This document shows positions 10,755 to 20,715 of a stretch of DNA of 64,000 nt, in pieces. Position 1 is the stretch's first letter; every line of letters starts with the position of its first letter. The notes beneath the pieces were generated by a model, which was not told the origin of the DNA, searched no databases, and worked only from the letters and a program-made list of their open reading frames with translations. The DNA comes from Nyssa sinensis (Eukaryota > Streptophyta > Magnoliopsida > Cornales > Nyssaceae), in assembly GCA_008638375.1 (NCBI GenBank), contig CM018041.1:1674001-1738000 (forward strand). The letters are read 5' to 3'. The position numbers were made by a program, and so were the translations under genes.

Positions 10755-13106
10755 ATGGCTTCCAACCGTCGCTCTGCACCACTATCCGCTCAACCGCTCG
10801 CTCAGGATGAAGAAGTTGCAACTTCTGATCCTGTGCAGCAACAGCTGGATCAAATTCGAGCTCAGATGCAGAAGCAAGCTGATCAAACGCAAGCTCAGCT
10901 CTTTGCCATATCTCAAGTCTTGGCTTCTTTGACACAAAATCCGTCGGTTCTCCCTCACTCTGGAGTGCCTGAAAGCGGATATCCATTAGTGTACCCTCCG
11001 CAACGGAGGCAATATGAGGAGGGTGGCCCTAGTGCTCGTCCCTTCTCTCCCCAGGGTGTAACTCCAGTTCGATATGACGTTCCAGAGGGTGTACCCAACA
11101 TGCAACCTAATAACGTTAATTATAGCAGGGGCCATGTCGTTAGCCCTGCGAATTCTGGCGCTAACTTGGTGCAATCCGGACAACCATTTCAACCGGCACC
11201 GGCGTCCAATCAAAGACAGCCCGAGCATGCAATCCCCAGCCCGAACAATCTTCAACCTACTGGGCTTGAGGGTGGCATACCAGGATTTCAGCACTCTGTC
11301 CCATCCAGAGTACCGCTACGATCAGAAGAAGTGGCAGATTCCATTGGACAAGCAGTTCCTGCTCGAGAAGGACTTCCACCTCCTCAACAGGACGAAATAG
11401 CAAAGCTTCTCGGAAGATTTACGACTCCGTTTACTCCAGCTATATTGGCCGAGGAGCGTCCTCGTAAGTTCATTGTCCCAAAATTCACCCCGTATGAAGG
11501 ATTGGATGATCCTGGCGATCATCTTTCAAATTACCAGCATACCATGGCCCTTCATGGCGCCACGGACGCATTTCTATGTCGCACCTTTGTGACGAGTCTC
11601 AAAGGGGCAGCCCTTCGATGGTTCCATAATCTCCCTCCAAATTCAGTCCCCAGCTTCTACGAGCTCAGCAGGCGTTTCCTTGATCGCTTTCTAACCAGCA
11701 GGCGGCTCAGAAAGGGACCAGAATTTCTCTTGTCCATAAAACAACGAAAGGGAGAATCCCTCAGGGATTATATCGCTCGCTTTAATGCCGAACTGACCGA
11801 GATCACTGATTGTGGCGCGGCCTTCTTGGTGGCCGCCTTACATGCTGGACTCTGGCCAGGGCGTTTTCATGATTCCCTGACAAAAAATCCTCCTGCCGAT
11901 ATGGCGTCATTAATGGAGAGGGCAAGAAAACACATAAACTTGGAAGACACCAGAACATCCCTTCGTCTTGCCAAAGAACAAGTACAACATGAGGGAAAAT
12001 CACAAACGCAGAATGCTGGCAATACCAGCAAGCGGCAGAGAAGTCCTGAGACGAAAACATCCCGAGGTCAAAATCAGACAACCTCGGGACGTTTCAGATC
12101 ATACGCACCTCTGAGTGTGCCATTGCCACCCTTGACTGCTTCTATATCTGAGATTTATCATCAGGTCAAGACACAGGAAAATTTCAAGCGTCCAGATCCG
12201 TTATATGCTGATCCGGACCACCGAGATCGTAGCAAGTATTGTGAATTTCACCGAGATCACGGACATACTACGGAAACATGCCGACATCTTCAACAGGAGA
12301 TTGAGCAGCTAATTCGAAGGGGACGATTGAAAGAATTCGTTCAACGGGAATCTGGATCAAATAAACAGACTCAGAAACCCCAACAACCTCGGCAGGAGCC
12401 TAAGTCTCAGCTACCAAGACAAGATCAGGGGTCTACTCTTGGGACGAATCAGCCATCACAAGCCAACGCTCATGTCATCCTCGTTCTCCATGCCACTAAT
12501 TCTCTTTCTGGCACTTCAAATCGGGCGAGGAAGCGTTATGCGCGAGAAGCAAAAATGGCACCAATTCCGATTCAAATCATGACTCTGGAGAAAAAGCTGA
12601 AACCCTCACCACAAATCCAATTCTCCGAACTGGATCTAGTTGGCATACATCACCCGCATACCGATGCGTTGGTCATCACTCTTCGTATCGCCAACTTCGA
12701 CATCTCTAGAGTATTAGTGGACACCGGCAGTTCCACTAATATCTTATTTTTTGAGCCTTTCCAAAAGATGAAGTTGAACGTGTCTGACCTCAAAGACACC
12801 TCGGCAGTAATGGCTGGTTTCGATGGACATTTAAGTTCTCCTATGGGCGGTATTGACTTCCCAACAACTATTGGGGTTGGTGACGAACAAAAAACGGTCT
12901 TATCTGAATATGTGATTGTGGACTGCCGATCTCCCTACAACGTGATCATGGGAAGACCATGGTTACATCAAATAGGAGCTGTCACGTCTACCCTTCACCA
13001 GTGTCTCAAATATGTACAGAACGATCAAATCTGCACTATTCGGGGTTCCCAATCATCATCTCGGGAATGCCATGTTGTTGCACTCAGAGGTGACAAACAG
13101 CAATAG
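10755..13106 (+). CDS. Gag-protease polyprotein of Tat element
   Basis: 783 aa from ATG 10755 (MASNRRSAPL). The Gln/Pro-rich N-terminus is followed by a Retrotrans_gag domain at roughly residues 270-350, with TSLKGAALRWF and LDRF. A Cys/His zinc-binding segment, YCEFHRDHGHTTETC, lies near residue 495. A retropepsin domain carries the catalytic VDTGSSTNI near residue 655 and VIMGRPWL further on. Gag forms the particle and protease processes it. The frame ends with TAG at 13104-13106. The next codons stay open in the same frame into pol (13131), and the stop has a strong readthrough context, CAA TAG CAA TTA. The product is therefore probably Gag-Pro, with a minor Gag-Pro-Pol. No internal stops. 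Confidence 0.93.
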   Translation: MASNRRSAPLSAQPLAQDEEVATSDPVQQQLDQIRAQMQKQADQTQAQLFAISQVLASLTQNPSVLPHSGVPESGYPLVYPPQRRQYEEGGPSARPFSPQGVTPVRYDVPEGVPNMQPNNVNYSRGHVVSPANSGANLVQSGQPFQPAPASNQRQPEHAIPSPNNLQPTGLEGGIPGFQHSVPSRVPLRSEEVADSIGQAVPAREGLPPPQQDEIAKLLGRFTTPFTPAILAEERPRKFIVPKFTPYEGLDDPGDHLSNYQHTMALHGATDAFLCRTFVTSLKGAALRWFHNLPPNSVPSFYELSRRFLDRFLTSRRLRKGPEFLLSIKQRKGESLRDYIARFNAELTEITDCGAAFLVAALHAGLWPGRFHDSLTKNPPADMASLMERARKHINLEDTRTSLRLAKEQVQHEGKSQTQNAGNTSKRQRSPETKTSRGQNQTTSGRFRSYAPLSVPLPPLTASISEIYHQVKTQENFKRPDPLYADPDHRDRSKYCEFHRDHGHTTETCRHLQQEIEQLIRRGRLKEFVQRESGSNKQTQKPQQPRQEPKSQLPRQDQGSTLGTNQPSQANAHVILVLHATNSLSGTSNRARKRYAREAKMAPIPIQIMTLEKKLKPSPQIQFSELDLVGIHHPHTDALVITLRIANFDISRVLVDTGSSTNILFFEPFQKMKLNVSDLKDTSAVMAGFDGHLSSPMGGIDFPTTIGVGDEQKTVLSEYVIVDCRSPYNVIMGRPWLHQIGAVTSTLHQCLKYVQNDQICTIRGSQSSSRECHVVALRGDKQQ

Positions 13107-13115
13107 CAATTACAG
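13101..13115 (+). promoter_or_regulatory. Tobamovirus-type leaky stop between gag-pro and pol
   Basis: CAA TAG CAA TTA CAG sits exactly at the gag-pro stop, in frame with pol (10755, 13104 and 13131 are all multiples of three). The consensus UAG-CAR-YYA is the known type I readthrough signal of tobacco mosaic virus and relatives, and here the extended 15-nt context appears identical to it. The presence and frame are seen directly. Readthrough in this element is inferred. Confidence 0.75.
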
Positions 13116-13130
13116 ACATCTCGGAGGCAA

Positions 13131-16100
13131 ATGATTCTCGACCTGTCCGACCGAGGTGAAGATACGTGCAGTCCTACGAAGATTGATGCGCCTTTAAGTC
13201 CGCGTGGCATAGATAGCATGGCTGCTCCGGTCCAAGACCCACTGAAGATCTCGGTAGGACATGAGGAAGAAGGACGTTATTTACAGGTGGGCGCTGACTT
13301 ATCTCCACCAGAACAAGAAGTGATAATTGAGTTTCTGAAAACTCAGTTATCAACCTTTGCATGGGAAACTAAGGACATGGAAGGTATCGACCCCTCATGT
13401 ATTTGCCATAAACTAACGACAAATCCTGAGCACCACCCTGTACGTCAGAAGAGACGAACATTTGCTCCCGAGAGACATAAGATCATTAATGATGAAGTCC
13501 AGCGATTACTAGATGCACAGTTAATCAAGGAAGTATTTTACCCAGAATGGCTTGCTAACACAGTCCTGGTGAAAAAGAAAAATGGGAAATGGCGAGTATG
13601 CGTTGATTATACCGACCTTAACAAAGCTTGCCCGAAGGATAGTTTCCCCATTCCCAGAATTGATCAACTCGTTGACGCAACTGCTGGTTACGAGTTGATG
13701 AGCTTCATGGATGCATACTCAGGATACAACCAAATTCAGATGTATCCTCCCGATCAAGAAAAGACCTCTTTCATCTCTGAACGAGGCTTGTATTGCTACA
13801 AAGTGATGCCTTTTGGTCTTAAAAATGCTGGAGCCACCTATCAACGTTTGGTCAACAAAATGTTTGCATCTTTGATCGGTGATACGATGGAGGTGTATAT
13901 CGATGACATGCTGGTCAAGAGTCAGCAGAAGAAGGATCACGTTGAACATTTAAAAAAGACCTTCGACATCCTGAACAAACACAAGATGAAGTTAAATCCA
14001 TCTAAATGTATCTTTGGGGTGAGCCGTGGTAAGTTTCTGGGTTTTCTTGTCTCACAACGAGGCATAGAAGCCGATCCATCCCAAATCAAAGCATTGGCAG
14101 AACTCGAGCCTCCGAGGTCTAGGAAGGAGATACAGACTTTGAATGGCCGGATTGCGGCCTTGAATCGCTTCATATCAAGGTCTACAGACCGCTGTCTTCC
14201 CTTCTTCAAAGCTCTACGGGGAAATAAGACCTTGGAATGGACCTCTGAATGCGACAAAGCTTTTCTGGAGCTTAAAAAATATATGGCATCTCCAGAATTG
14301 TTATCTACGCCAATAAAAGGAGAGAAGCTGCTTTTATACCTCGCGGTATCTGAAAATGCCGTAAGCTCTGCATTACTCCGAGAAGACCAAGGGGTTCAAA
14401 AACCCATATTCTACGTGAGTAAAGCACTTCTTGGATCAGAACAAAGATATCCCGAGATAGAAAAGCTAGCCTTCGCACTCGTCGTATCGGCCAGAAAACT
14501 CAGGCCTTATTTTCAGTCTCATTCAATTATAGTCCCAACTTCATACCCCTTAAAAGCCGTACTACATAAACCTGAAATTTCTGGTCGTCTCGTGAAATGG
14601 TCAATAGAGCTGGGAGAATTCGATATCACCTATACACCTCGGACTGCTATTAAAGCGCAAGCTTTGGCGGATTTTATTGCTGAATTCACCCCAGCACTAA
14701 AACAGAAGTTGGACGCTAACCCAACCATGGCCGCGTGGCATTTATATGTGGATGGCTCTTCCACCGATAAAAGGTCCGGAGTTGGTCTTATCCTCCGATC
14801 TCCCGATGGTATTTCTACAGAGAAAGCAGTTACTTTGGGATTTAGGGCTTCAAACAATGAGGCTGAATATGAGGCATTAATCCTTGGCATGCAACTAGCC
14901 CAAGAACATGAAGCTCACAACCTCGAAGCCTTCTCTGATTCTCAATTAGTGGTGGGCCAAGTTCTAGGTGAATTTGCTGTGAAAGATGACAGAATGATTA
15001 AATATGCCGAAATGGTAAGTTTTCTACAAAAGTCATTTGCCACTTTCCGTATTCATAAAATAGAGAGAAAACAGAACACAAGGGCAGATGCATTAGCAAA
15101 TATGGCTTCTCACCTCGGTACCAAAGGGGATTCAGAATTAATTATCTCCTCCCAAGATCACCCCAGTATTGACAAAGTTCAAAAAATTCACCTCTTAGAA
15201 CAATGTCACGACTGGAGAGCTCCTATTTTCAGATACCTAAAAGAAGGAAAACTCCCGGAAGATAGGAGTCAAGCACGTAAACTACGAATCAGAGCAGCTC
15301 GGTATCTGATTTTAAATGAGCAACTCTACCGTAGGTCCTACACCCAACCTTTACTGAGGTGCCTATCTCCAGAAGAATCGGAGTATGTATTAGCCGAGAT
15401 TCATGAAGGGATATGCGGCAATCATAATGGTGGCAGGACCATCTCCCATCGGGCGTTGACCCATGGTTATTACTGGCCCGGTATGCTGATTCAAGCCAGG
15501 GAGTATGTAAAGAGATGTGACAAATGTCAGCGTTTTGCTTCTTATCAACATCTACCACAACAAGAGCTTGTACCCATTGTCAGTCCCTGGCCTTTTGCTC
15601 AATGGGGGATGGATATTGTTGGACCTTTGCCCAAAGCTCCTCAAAATAGGAAGTATTTGTTGATCGCTATCGATTACTTCTCCAAATGGGCGGAAGCAGA
15701 ACCACTGACTCACATTACCGAGGTGGATGTAAAAAATTTCACATGGAGGAATATCGTTTGCAGGTTTGGAGTGCCACGAACTATCATATCAGACAATGGC
15801 ACCCAGTTTTCAGGAAAAGTATTTAGAAAATTCTGTGACGATCTCCATATCAGCCATCATTTCTCCTCGCCAGGACATCCACAGGCAAACGGACAGGCCG
15901 AGGTGACTAACCGGACTATATTAAATGGTATCAAAAAGAGGCTGGAACGAGCAAAAGGAAAATGGACAGAAGAACTTCCTGGAGTACTCTGGGCTTACCG
16001 AACAACGAGGAGCAGTGCTACCCAGGAAACACCATTCTCACTCACATATGGTTCTGAGGCGGTCATTCCCGTAGAAATCGGTATGCCCACATGGAGAACA

Positions 16101-16448
16101 GAAGCCTTCAATCCGGAAACAAATCCGCTTCAGTTAATCGAGAACCTCGACTTACTTGAAGGAAAAAGAGAACAGGCTTCAATTCGAATGGAAGAATGTC
16201 AACGAAGGATGGCCAAAAGCTTTAATAAAAAGGTCAAAGGTAAAAACTTTGGCTTAGGTGATCTGGTTCTGCGAAGAGTCTTCCCAAATACCAAGGAACC
16301 TACGATGGGAAAGTTGTCCCCAAATTGGGAAGGACCTTACCGAATTGTAAAGATTAACAGGCCAACAACCTACTGGTTGGAAGATATGGAGGGAAAACTG
16401 ATTCCCAGACCATGGAACATCGAGCACCTGAGACAATATTATCAATAA
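13131..16448 (+). CDS. Pol polyprotein: RT, two RNase H domains, integrase
   Basis: 1105 aa from an ATG at 13131, or continuous with Gag-Pro after readthrough. Reverse transcriptase spans about residues 100-275 (KKKNGKWRVCVDYTDLNKAC, FMDAYSGYNQI, catalytic YIDDM near 255). It is followed by its own RNase H-like region. A second, archaeal/plant-type RNase H starts near 535 (LYVDGSS, NNEAEYEAL, DSQLVVGQV, RADALANMAS). Integrase has an HHCC zinc finger near 755-800 and a core with D (MDIVGP), D (SDNGTQF) and E (GQAE); the D and E are 35 residues apart. The C-terminus is a short GPYRI-type tail without a chromodomain. The dual RNase H arrangement is diagnostic of the Tat lineage. The frame is fully open, consistent with the near-identical LTRs. 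Confidence 0.95.
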   Translation: MILDLSDRGEDTCSPTKIDAPLSPRGIDSMAAPVQDPLKISVGHEEEGRYLQVGADLSPPEQEVIIEFLKTQLSTFAWETKDMEGIDPSCICHKLTTNPEHHPVRQKRRTFAPERHKIINDEVQRLLDAQLIKEVFYPEWLANTVLVKKKNGKWRVCVDYTDLNKACPKDSFPIPRIDQLVDATAGYELMSFMDAYSGYNQIQMYPPDQEKTSFISERGLYCYKVMPFGLKNAGATYQRLVNKMFASLIGDTMEVYIDDMLVKSQQKKDHVEHLKKTFDILNKHKMKLNPSKCIFGVSRGKFLGFLVSQRGIEADPSQIKALAELEPPRSRKEIQTLNGRIAALNRFISRSTDRCLPFFKALRGNKTLEWTSECDKAFLELKKYMASPELLSTPIKGEKLLLYLAVSENAVSSALLREDQGVQKPIFYVSKALLGSEQRYPEIEKLAFALVVSARKLRPYFQSHSIIVPTSYPLKAVLHKPEISGRLVKWSIELGEFDITYTPRTAIKAQALADFIAEFTPALKQKLDANPTMAAWHLYVDGSSTDKRSGVGLILRSPDGISTEKAVTLGFRASNNEAEYEALILGMQLAQEHEAHNLEAFSDSQLVVGQVLGEFAVKDDRMIKYAEMVSFLQKSFATFRIHKIERKQNTRADALANMASHLGTKGDSELIISSQDHPSIDKVQKIHLLEQCHDWRAPIFRYLKEGKLPEDRSQARKLRIRAARYLILNEQLYRRSYTQPLLRCLSPEESEYVLAEIHEGICGNHNGGRTISHRALTHGYYWPGMLIQAREYVKRCDKCQRFASYQHLPQQELVPIVSPWPFAQWGMDIVGPLPKAPQNRKYLLIAIDYFSKWAEAEPLTHITEVDVKNFTWRNIVCRFGVPRTIISDNGTQFSGKVFRKFCDDLHISHHFSSPGHPQANGQAEVTNRTILNGIKKRLERAKGKWTEELPGVLWAYRTTRSSATQETPFSLTYGSEAVIPVEIGMPTWRTEAFNPETNPLQLIENLDLLEGKREQASIRMEECQRRMAKSFNKKVKGKNFGLGDLVLRRVFPNTKEPTMGKLSPNWEGPYRIVKINRPTTYWLEDMEGKLIPRPWNIEHLRQYYQ

Positions 16449-16515
16449 AATTATTTCTACCTTTCAGGTGATATATCTTCTCGACACGGAAGATCCACCA
16501 ACTTGTTCTGCAACA

Positions 16516-17150
16516 AAGGCCCCTACTAGCCTAAGAGCTGTAGGTATGGCTCCAAGAAAAGAGACTGGTCTACAGACCTAATCTCAAAATTCATCAAGGC
16601 CCCTACTAGCCTAAGAACTGTAGGTATGGCTCCAAGAAAAGAGACTGGTCTACAGACCTGATCTCAAAATTCATCAAGGCCCCTACTAGCCTAAGAACTG
16701 TAGGTATGGCTCCAAGAAAAGAGACTGGTCTACAGACCTGATCTCAAAATTCATCAAGGCCCCTACTAGCCTAAGAACTGTAGGTATGGCTCCAAGAAAA
16801 GAGACTGGTCTACAGACCTGATCTCAAAATTCATCAAGGCCCCTACTAGCCTAAGAACTGTAGGTATGGCTCCAAGAAAAGAGACTGGTCTACAGACCTG
16901 ATCTCAAAATTCATCAAGGCCCCTACTAGCCTAAGCGCTGTAGGTATGGCTCCAAGAAAAGATACTGGTCTACCGACCTGATCTTGAAATCACAAAGGCC
17001 CCTACAAGCCTAAGCGCTGTAGGTATGGCTCCAAGAAAAGAGACTGGTCCACAGGCCTGATATCTAGCTCAGCAAGGCCTCTGCTAGCTACGTACTATGG
17101 GTATGACTACAAGTAAAGATACCGGTCTACCGACCTGGTTTCAGAAAAAC
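16516..17150 (+). repeat. 80-bp tandem array, about 8 copies
   Basis: The unit begins AAGGCCCCTACTAGCC and repeats at a spacing of 80 bp (16518, 16598, 16678, 16758, 16838, 16918), then about 79 bp (16997, 17076). The middle copies look identical and the last two degrade. Each good copy contains the small palindrome GGTCTACAGACC. The array starts about 70 bp after the pol stop and ends before the 3' end of the antisense gene, so it lies between two converging transcripts. Non-coding tandem arrays after pol are known in Tat/Ogre-type elements. Confidence 0.95.
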
Positions 17151-17489
17151 ATAGGATCCTTATCGACTTGGTTCACTTCAGATGACCACCAGGTTAGATT
17201 CAGATACTTGTGATAAATGAGAATATATTTGTTCTATCTTTGATCTATATTCTTTGATTTATGTCCGAACAAAATAAATTTATTGTTATCTGCTTATTAA
17301 AACGAATTGATTCGGTATTAAGTATGAAAGGCATTCAGAGCTAGATTAAAACAAAATGAAAGTCAAAACAGAGAACTGTTGTTTTTCATTTCATAAAATG
17401 ACCAAGTACAAAAAATAATAATCCGGCTAAACAGTAAAATTTCATATATATAAATCAAAGAAATACAAATATTTTTTACAAAATATTAT

Positions 17490-18147
17490 CTACTTCGACT
17501 TCGGAGGGATAGAAGAGATAGGAGGGACCGTTTCAACAAAACCTTCCACATCGGGAGGATTGGGAGAGCTCGGTAGCGACTCAACTTCGACATCGTCTAG
17601 ACGAGAAATGTCCAAGTTTGGGTACAACTTTTGAATTTTCTTCCTACAAAGGAGGTAACCAGAATCCACCAGCTCTCTTCCCATAGAGTTCACTAAATCC
17701 ATCATTCCAGCCTTGGTAGCTTCTTGGGTTGCAACCTTAACTTCTTCAAGTTTTGTAGCCGCCGCCATCTCGATATCTTTAACCTTTTTCTTTTGCTCCT
17801 CCATCTTCTGACGAAACGCATCCCGTTGATCAAGCATGGTTCCTAGCTTCTGGGTTAAGACTATGTTTTCCGACTCAACAGCTTTGCACTTGGTCTCCAG
17901 AGATTTGACCCTGGCTTGAGCCGCCCCAAGTTCGGCATCAGAAACCATCAATTTGGTTTCTGCATGAGTCAGATTCGATTTGGCCAAAGTAAGTTCCGTC
18001 TTCGTATCCTTCACTTCAGTTTTGGCCGTACTCAATTCGGCCTTTACTTTCTTCAGTTCCTCCTGAAGTTTCGTTGCCTTCTGGGCTTCATCGAAACGAT
18101 CCATTAACAATCCCATCGCTCCAACACCCTACCGACCAAACAAAATA

Positions 18148-18179
<32 letters not shown>

Positions 18180-19561
18180 CAGAAAAAAGAGAGAGGAAAA
18201 GAAAGGAAGCTTTACCCTCACATAACCCGTCATCAGTTCGCCCATAATCTGCCTTGTGTCTTTCTTGTGAAAACCAGAGGGCAGTCCCATCTTTAGAGCC
18301 GCTTTTATAGCCTCTGAACCATTGGGTGCCGCGGCAGGATTGGGTGGTCCTGAGCTTGACCCCCCTTGAGCATTGGGCGGGCGGGAAGAGGTGGTTACAG
18401 GAATAGTGGGGGCGGCTTCGGCCTGTGGGGGTTGAATCTCAGCAGGCTGCGACGGTTCGGTCTGAGTTGTCTTGCTGGCCTCTTGAGCCGAAGTCTCAGC
18501 AGCCTCCCGAGCAGCCCTCGACACTACCCGCCTTTTCTTTTGAACAGGCCTCGGTACTTCCGATGACGTCGGGATCTCAGCCGGCTCCGGTATTGAGGAG
18601 GTTGAACCTCCCACCTTCGACTTGGAGGATGGGACGTAACCGGCCAAAATAGACTTTTTTACTTTAGCAGCATCATCCTTGGTCAGTCCAGCCGCCATCA
18701 GATTTGCCGGCGAAAGAATCTGTAAATGATGTCGGTAGGGGGGTTGAAGAAGTTGTGTGAACTTTCTCTCTAGTTCGGGCGAGAAAGGTGCCCTTCTCCA
18801 CCTCTGCTTATCTGTAGAAAGATCATGAAACAACGTAAAATTGTAAATTTGAAGAGCAAGAAATTAACATATTATGATTTAACTGAGATCTAACAAGACT
18901 CACCAATGGGGCCGGTTTGCCGAGGAAAAAGACTCAGGTCGCCTTCATAGTCTTCTCGCTCCCAACCTCCCCCTACGAAAAAATACCATTTCTTCCATGT
19001 TTTATTGGAAGAGGGTACCGCTGTCAGAGGTCGGTACCTCTGATCAAAACAGGTATAATAAAGTCCCTCTGTAGAGAGGAACTTCATATCCATTTTACTA
19101 CGAACAAGCTCCAGATCTACCGGAACTTTATTCAAATGACCTAAAACGATAAAACCTAAAAGCTGCCTCCAACTATTGACGTTTAAATCGGCAGGACAGA
19201 TGTTAAAATAAATAAAAAACTCTCTAAGCAAAGGATGTAAAGGAAGGCGTACGCCTAATTCAAACCATTCTAAATAAACACAAATTTCCCCCCTTTTAAC
19301 ATAGGAGGGACGATCTGATGGTTTGGGAACTCTGCATGATACGTTCTTGGGAAACTGAAATTGCCTCCTAAGGTTAAAAAGCATCCCCTTAGTTACATGG
19401 CTCTCACCCTCTTCCCTCTGAGGTTTTTTAATTTCCCCCTCGATAGATTCACGGGCGGAATCATAAGAAGAAAAAGATGAAGTAGAAGATGAAGACAATG
19501 GATCTTCTTCCCCCCTCATTTCTGACTCAACCCTTACTTCACTCAGGTTGGGATTAGACAT
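17490..19561 (-). CDS. Antisense three-exon gene of Tat element (PF04195-like plus coiled coil)
   Basis: Exons on the minus strand: 19561-18904, 18811-18216 and 18128-17490. The GT-AG introns are 92 and 87 bp and both junctions keep the frame, giving 630 aa. It starts at MSNPNLSEVR; the upstream frame lacks an ATG. Residues 1-55 are Ser/Glu-rich. Residues about 89-215 resemble the putative gypsy-type transposon domain PF04195 (VYLEWFELGVRLPLHPLL, then KKWYFFVGGGWE). The middle is Pro/Ser/Thr-rich with a basic KKRRVVSRAAREAAE stretch. From about 425 to 570 there is a long Ala/Glu/Lys coiled coil. Intron 2 holds an A29 run (T-rich on the coding strand). Extra ORFs, some antisense, are known in this lineage, but their function is unknown. 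A TATA-like TTTATATC (minus) near 19757-19764 might drive it. Confidence 0.82.
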
Positions 19562-20056
19562 AATCGATTCGCGACACAGAGTGATTACGAAGAAAGAATA
19601 AGAAGAAGAAGAAATTAGAATATTACCGGTCACAAATTTCCAAAATTCGATTTGGAGTCACCGGAAGTCGCCCTGAAACTTACTGGAAATAACGCTTGCA
19701 GAAATTTGGAGATTATGCTTGCCGAAATTCCTAAATACTGTGAAGATATTCTTCAAAGATATAAACGGGTCTAATAAAAATAAACCCTCATTTCACTTCA
19801 AAAACGTACCAGTTTACCCCTTTCGAGAACCGGGAAAGTGAATATTTAAAATTCTCGAGAAACTCGACATCAAAACGGCTGACATAATAAAGGTATCGAT
19901 TTTCAAAACACTAAAACTGCGCATTAATTGTACCATGACGGCTATGTCTTTTCAAAATATAAAATCAATTAAATACACGCGTGTTTTCAATATACACGTA
20001 ACCTTACCTAAACCACAGCCTTAGTTTGAATACAGGTGTTTTTAGCACTAAGGCTT

Positions 20057-20066
20057 AGGGGGGGAG
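20057..20066 (+). promoter_or_regulatory. Polypurine tract of Tat element
   Basis: AGGGGGGGAG lies four bases before the TG of the 3' LTR, the expected plus-strand priming site. Confidence 0.85.
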
Positions 20067-20070
20067 TAAC

Positions 20071-20605
20071 TGATATGTCATAGATACACTTTACTTAATT
20101 CAGACAACTTGAATGTGTTCCGAAAAGCTAGTTTTTCTTACTTACTACGGGAAAGGTATACCGAGGTTTACCTCGGTATACCGAGCTCGGAACAATTGAG
20201 TAAATCGACAAAAAGAATGACGAAAGTCTCATGATTATACTGCTATAGCCTGACAGGCGGTGAGACCTAGTCCTGTCAAAAGTAGCTACAGGCTTGGAAA
20301 ACCATTCTTGCACGTACACGTGTAAAGGGAGCCATAAATTATATGAAAACGATGTCCACCGCTTGTCAGACAAGTTAAACCGCCTCTTCAACACTATACA
20401 TAGAAAAAAGCAGGTATGAAAAAAGGGAGATCATCTGAGATATTAAGTGATAAAAGAGTCAAAACTTTTAATCACAGAAAAAGAATACTAATTTAACCAT
20501 CGGAGAGGTTACCACCGGAACCTTTCCCGGTGGCTTTTATTAATCGTCTCTTTTCAGGTTCACAGTGACGGATCATTCCATGGCGAGCCCAAATTAGCTG
20601 CATCA
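20071..20605 (+). repeat. 3' LTR of Tat element
   Basis: 535 bp, TG...CA, with one visible substitution relative to the 5' LTR. The perfect 12-bp inverted repeat recurs at 20155-20182. An 88-codon minus frame in each LTR has no ATG at its start and is not called. Confidence 0.95.
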
Positions 20606-20610
20606 GTTCC
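20606..20610 (+). repeat. Target site duplication GTTCC (right)
   Basis: Matches 10142-10146 exactly. Confidence 0.9.
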
Positions 20611-20635
20611 TATATATAACCACCTGTTGAAGTGG

Positions 20636-20638
20636 TGT

Positions 20639-20707
<69 letters not shown>
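20636..20707. repeat. (TA)n(GA)n microsatellite
   Basis: About 12 TA units are followed by about 22 GA units. Such GA tracts are common in plant 5' leaders. The tract follows TATATATAACC at about 20611, just right of the Tat insertion. Confidence 0.9.
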
Positions 20708-20712
<5 letters not shown>

Positions 20713-20715
20713 AGG

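Larger units (their letters stand above)
10147..20605 (+). mobile_element. Complete Ty3/gypsy (Tat-type) LTR retrotransposon
   Basis: A 10.46-kb element with LTRs 10147-10681 and 20071-20605, GTTCC target duplications, a primer site at 10685, gag-protease (10755-13106), pol (13131-16448), an 80-bp tandem array (16516 to about 17150), an antisense three-exon gene (17490-19561) and a polypurine tract before the 3' LTR. Two features place it in the Tat lineage of plant Ty3/gypsy: a second RNase H domain of the archaeal/plant type between the RT-RNase H and integrase, and an extra gene region between pol and the 3' LTR. No chromodomain was seen. All reading frames look open and the LTRs differ at one base, so this is a recent and possibly still active copy. 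Confidence 0.95.
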
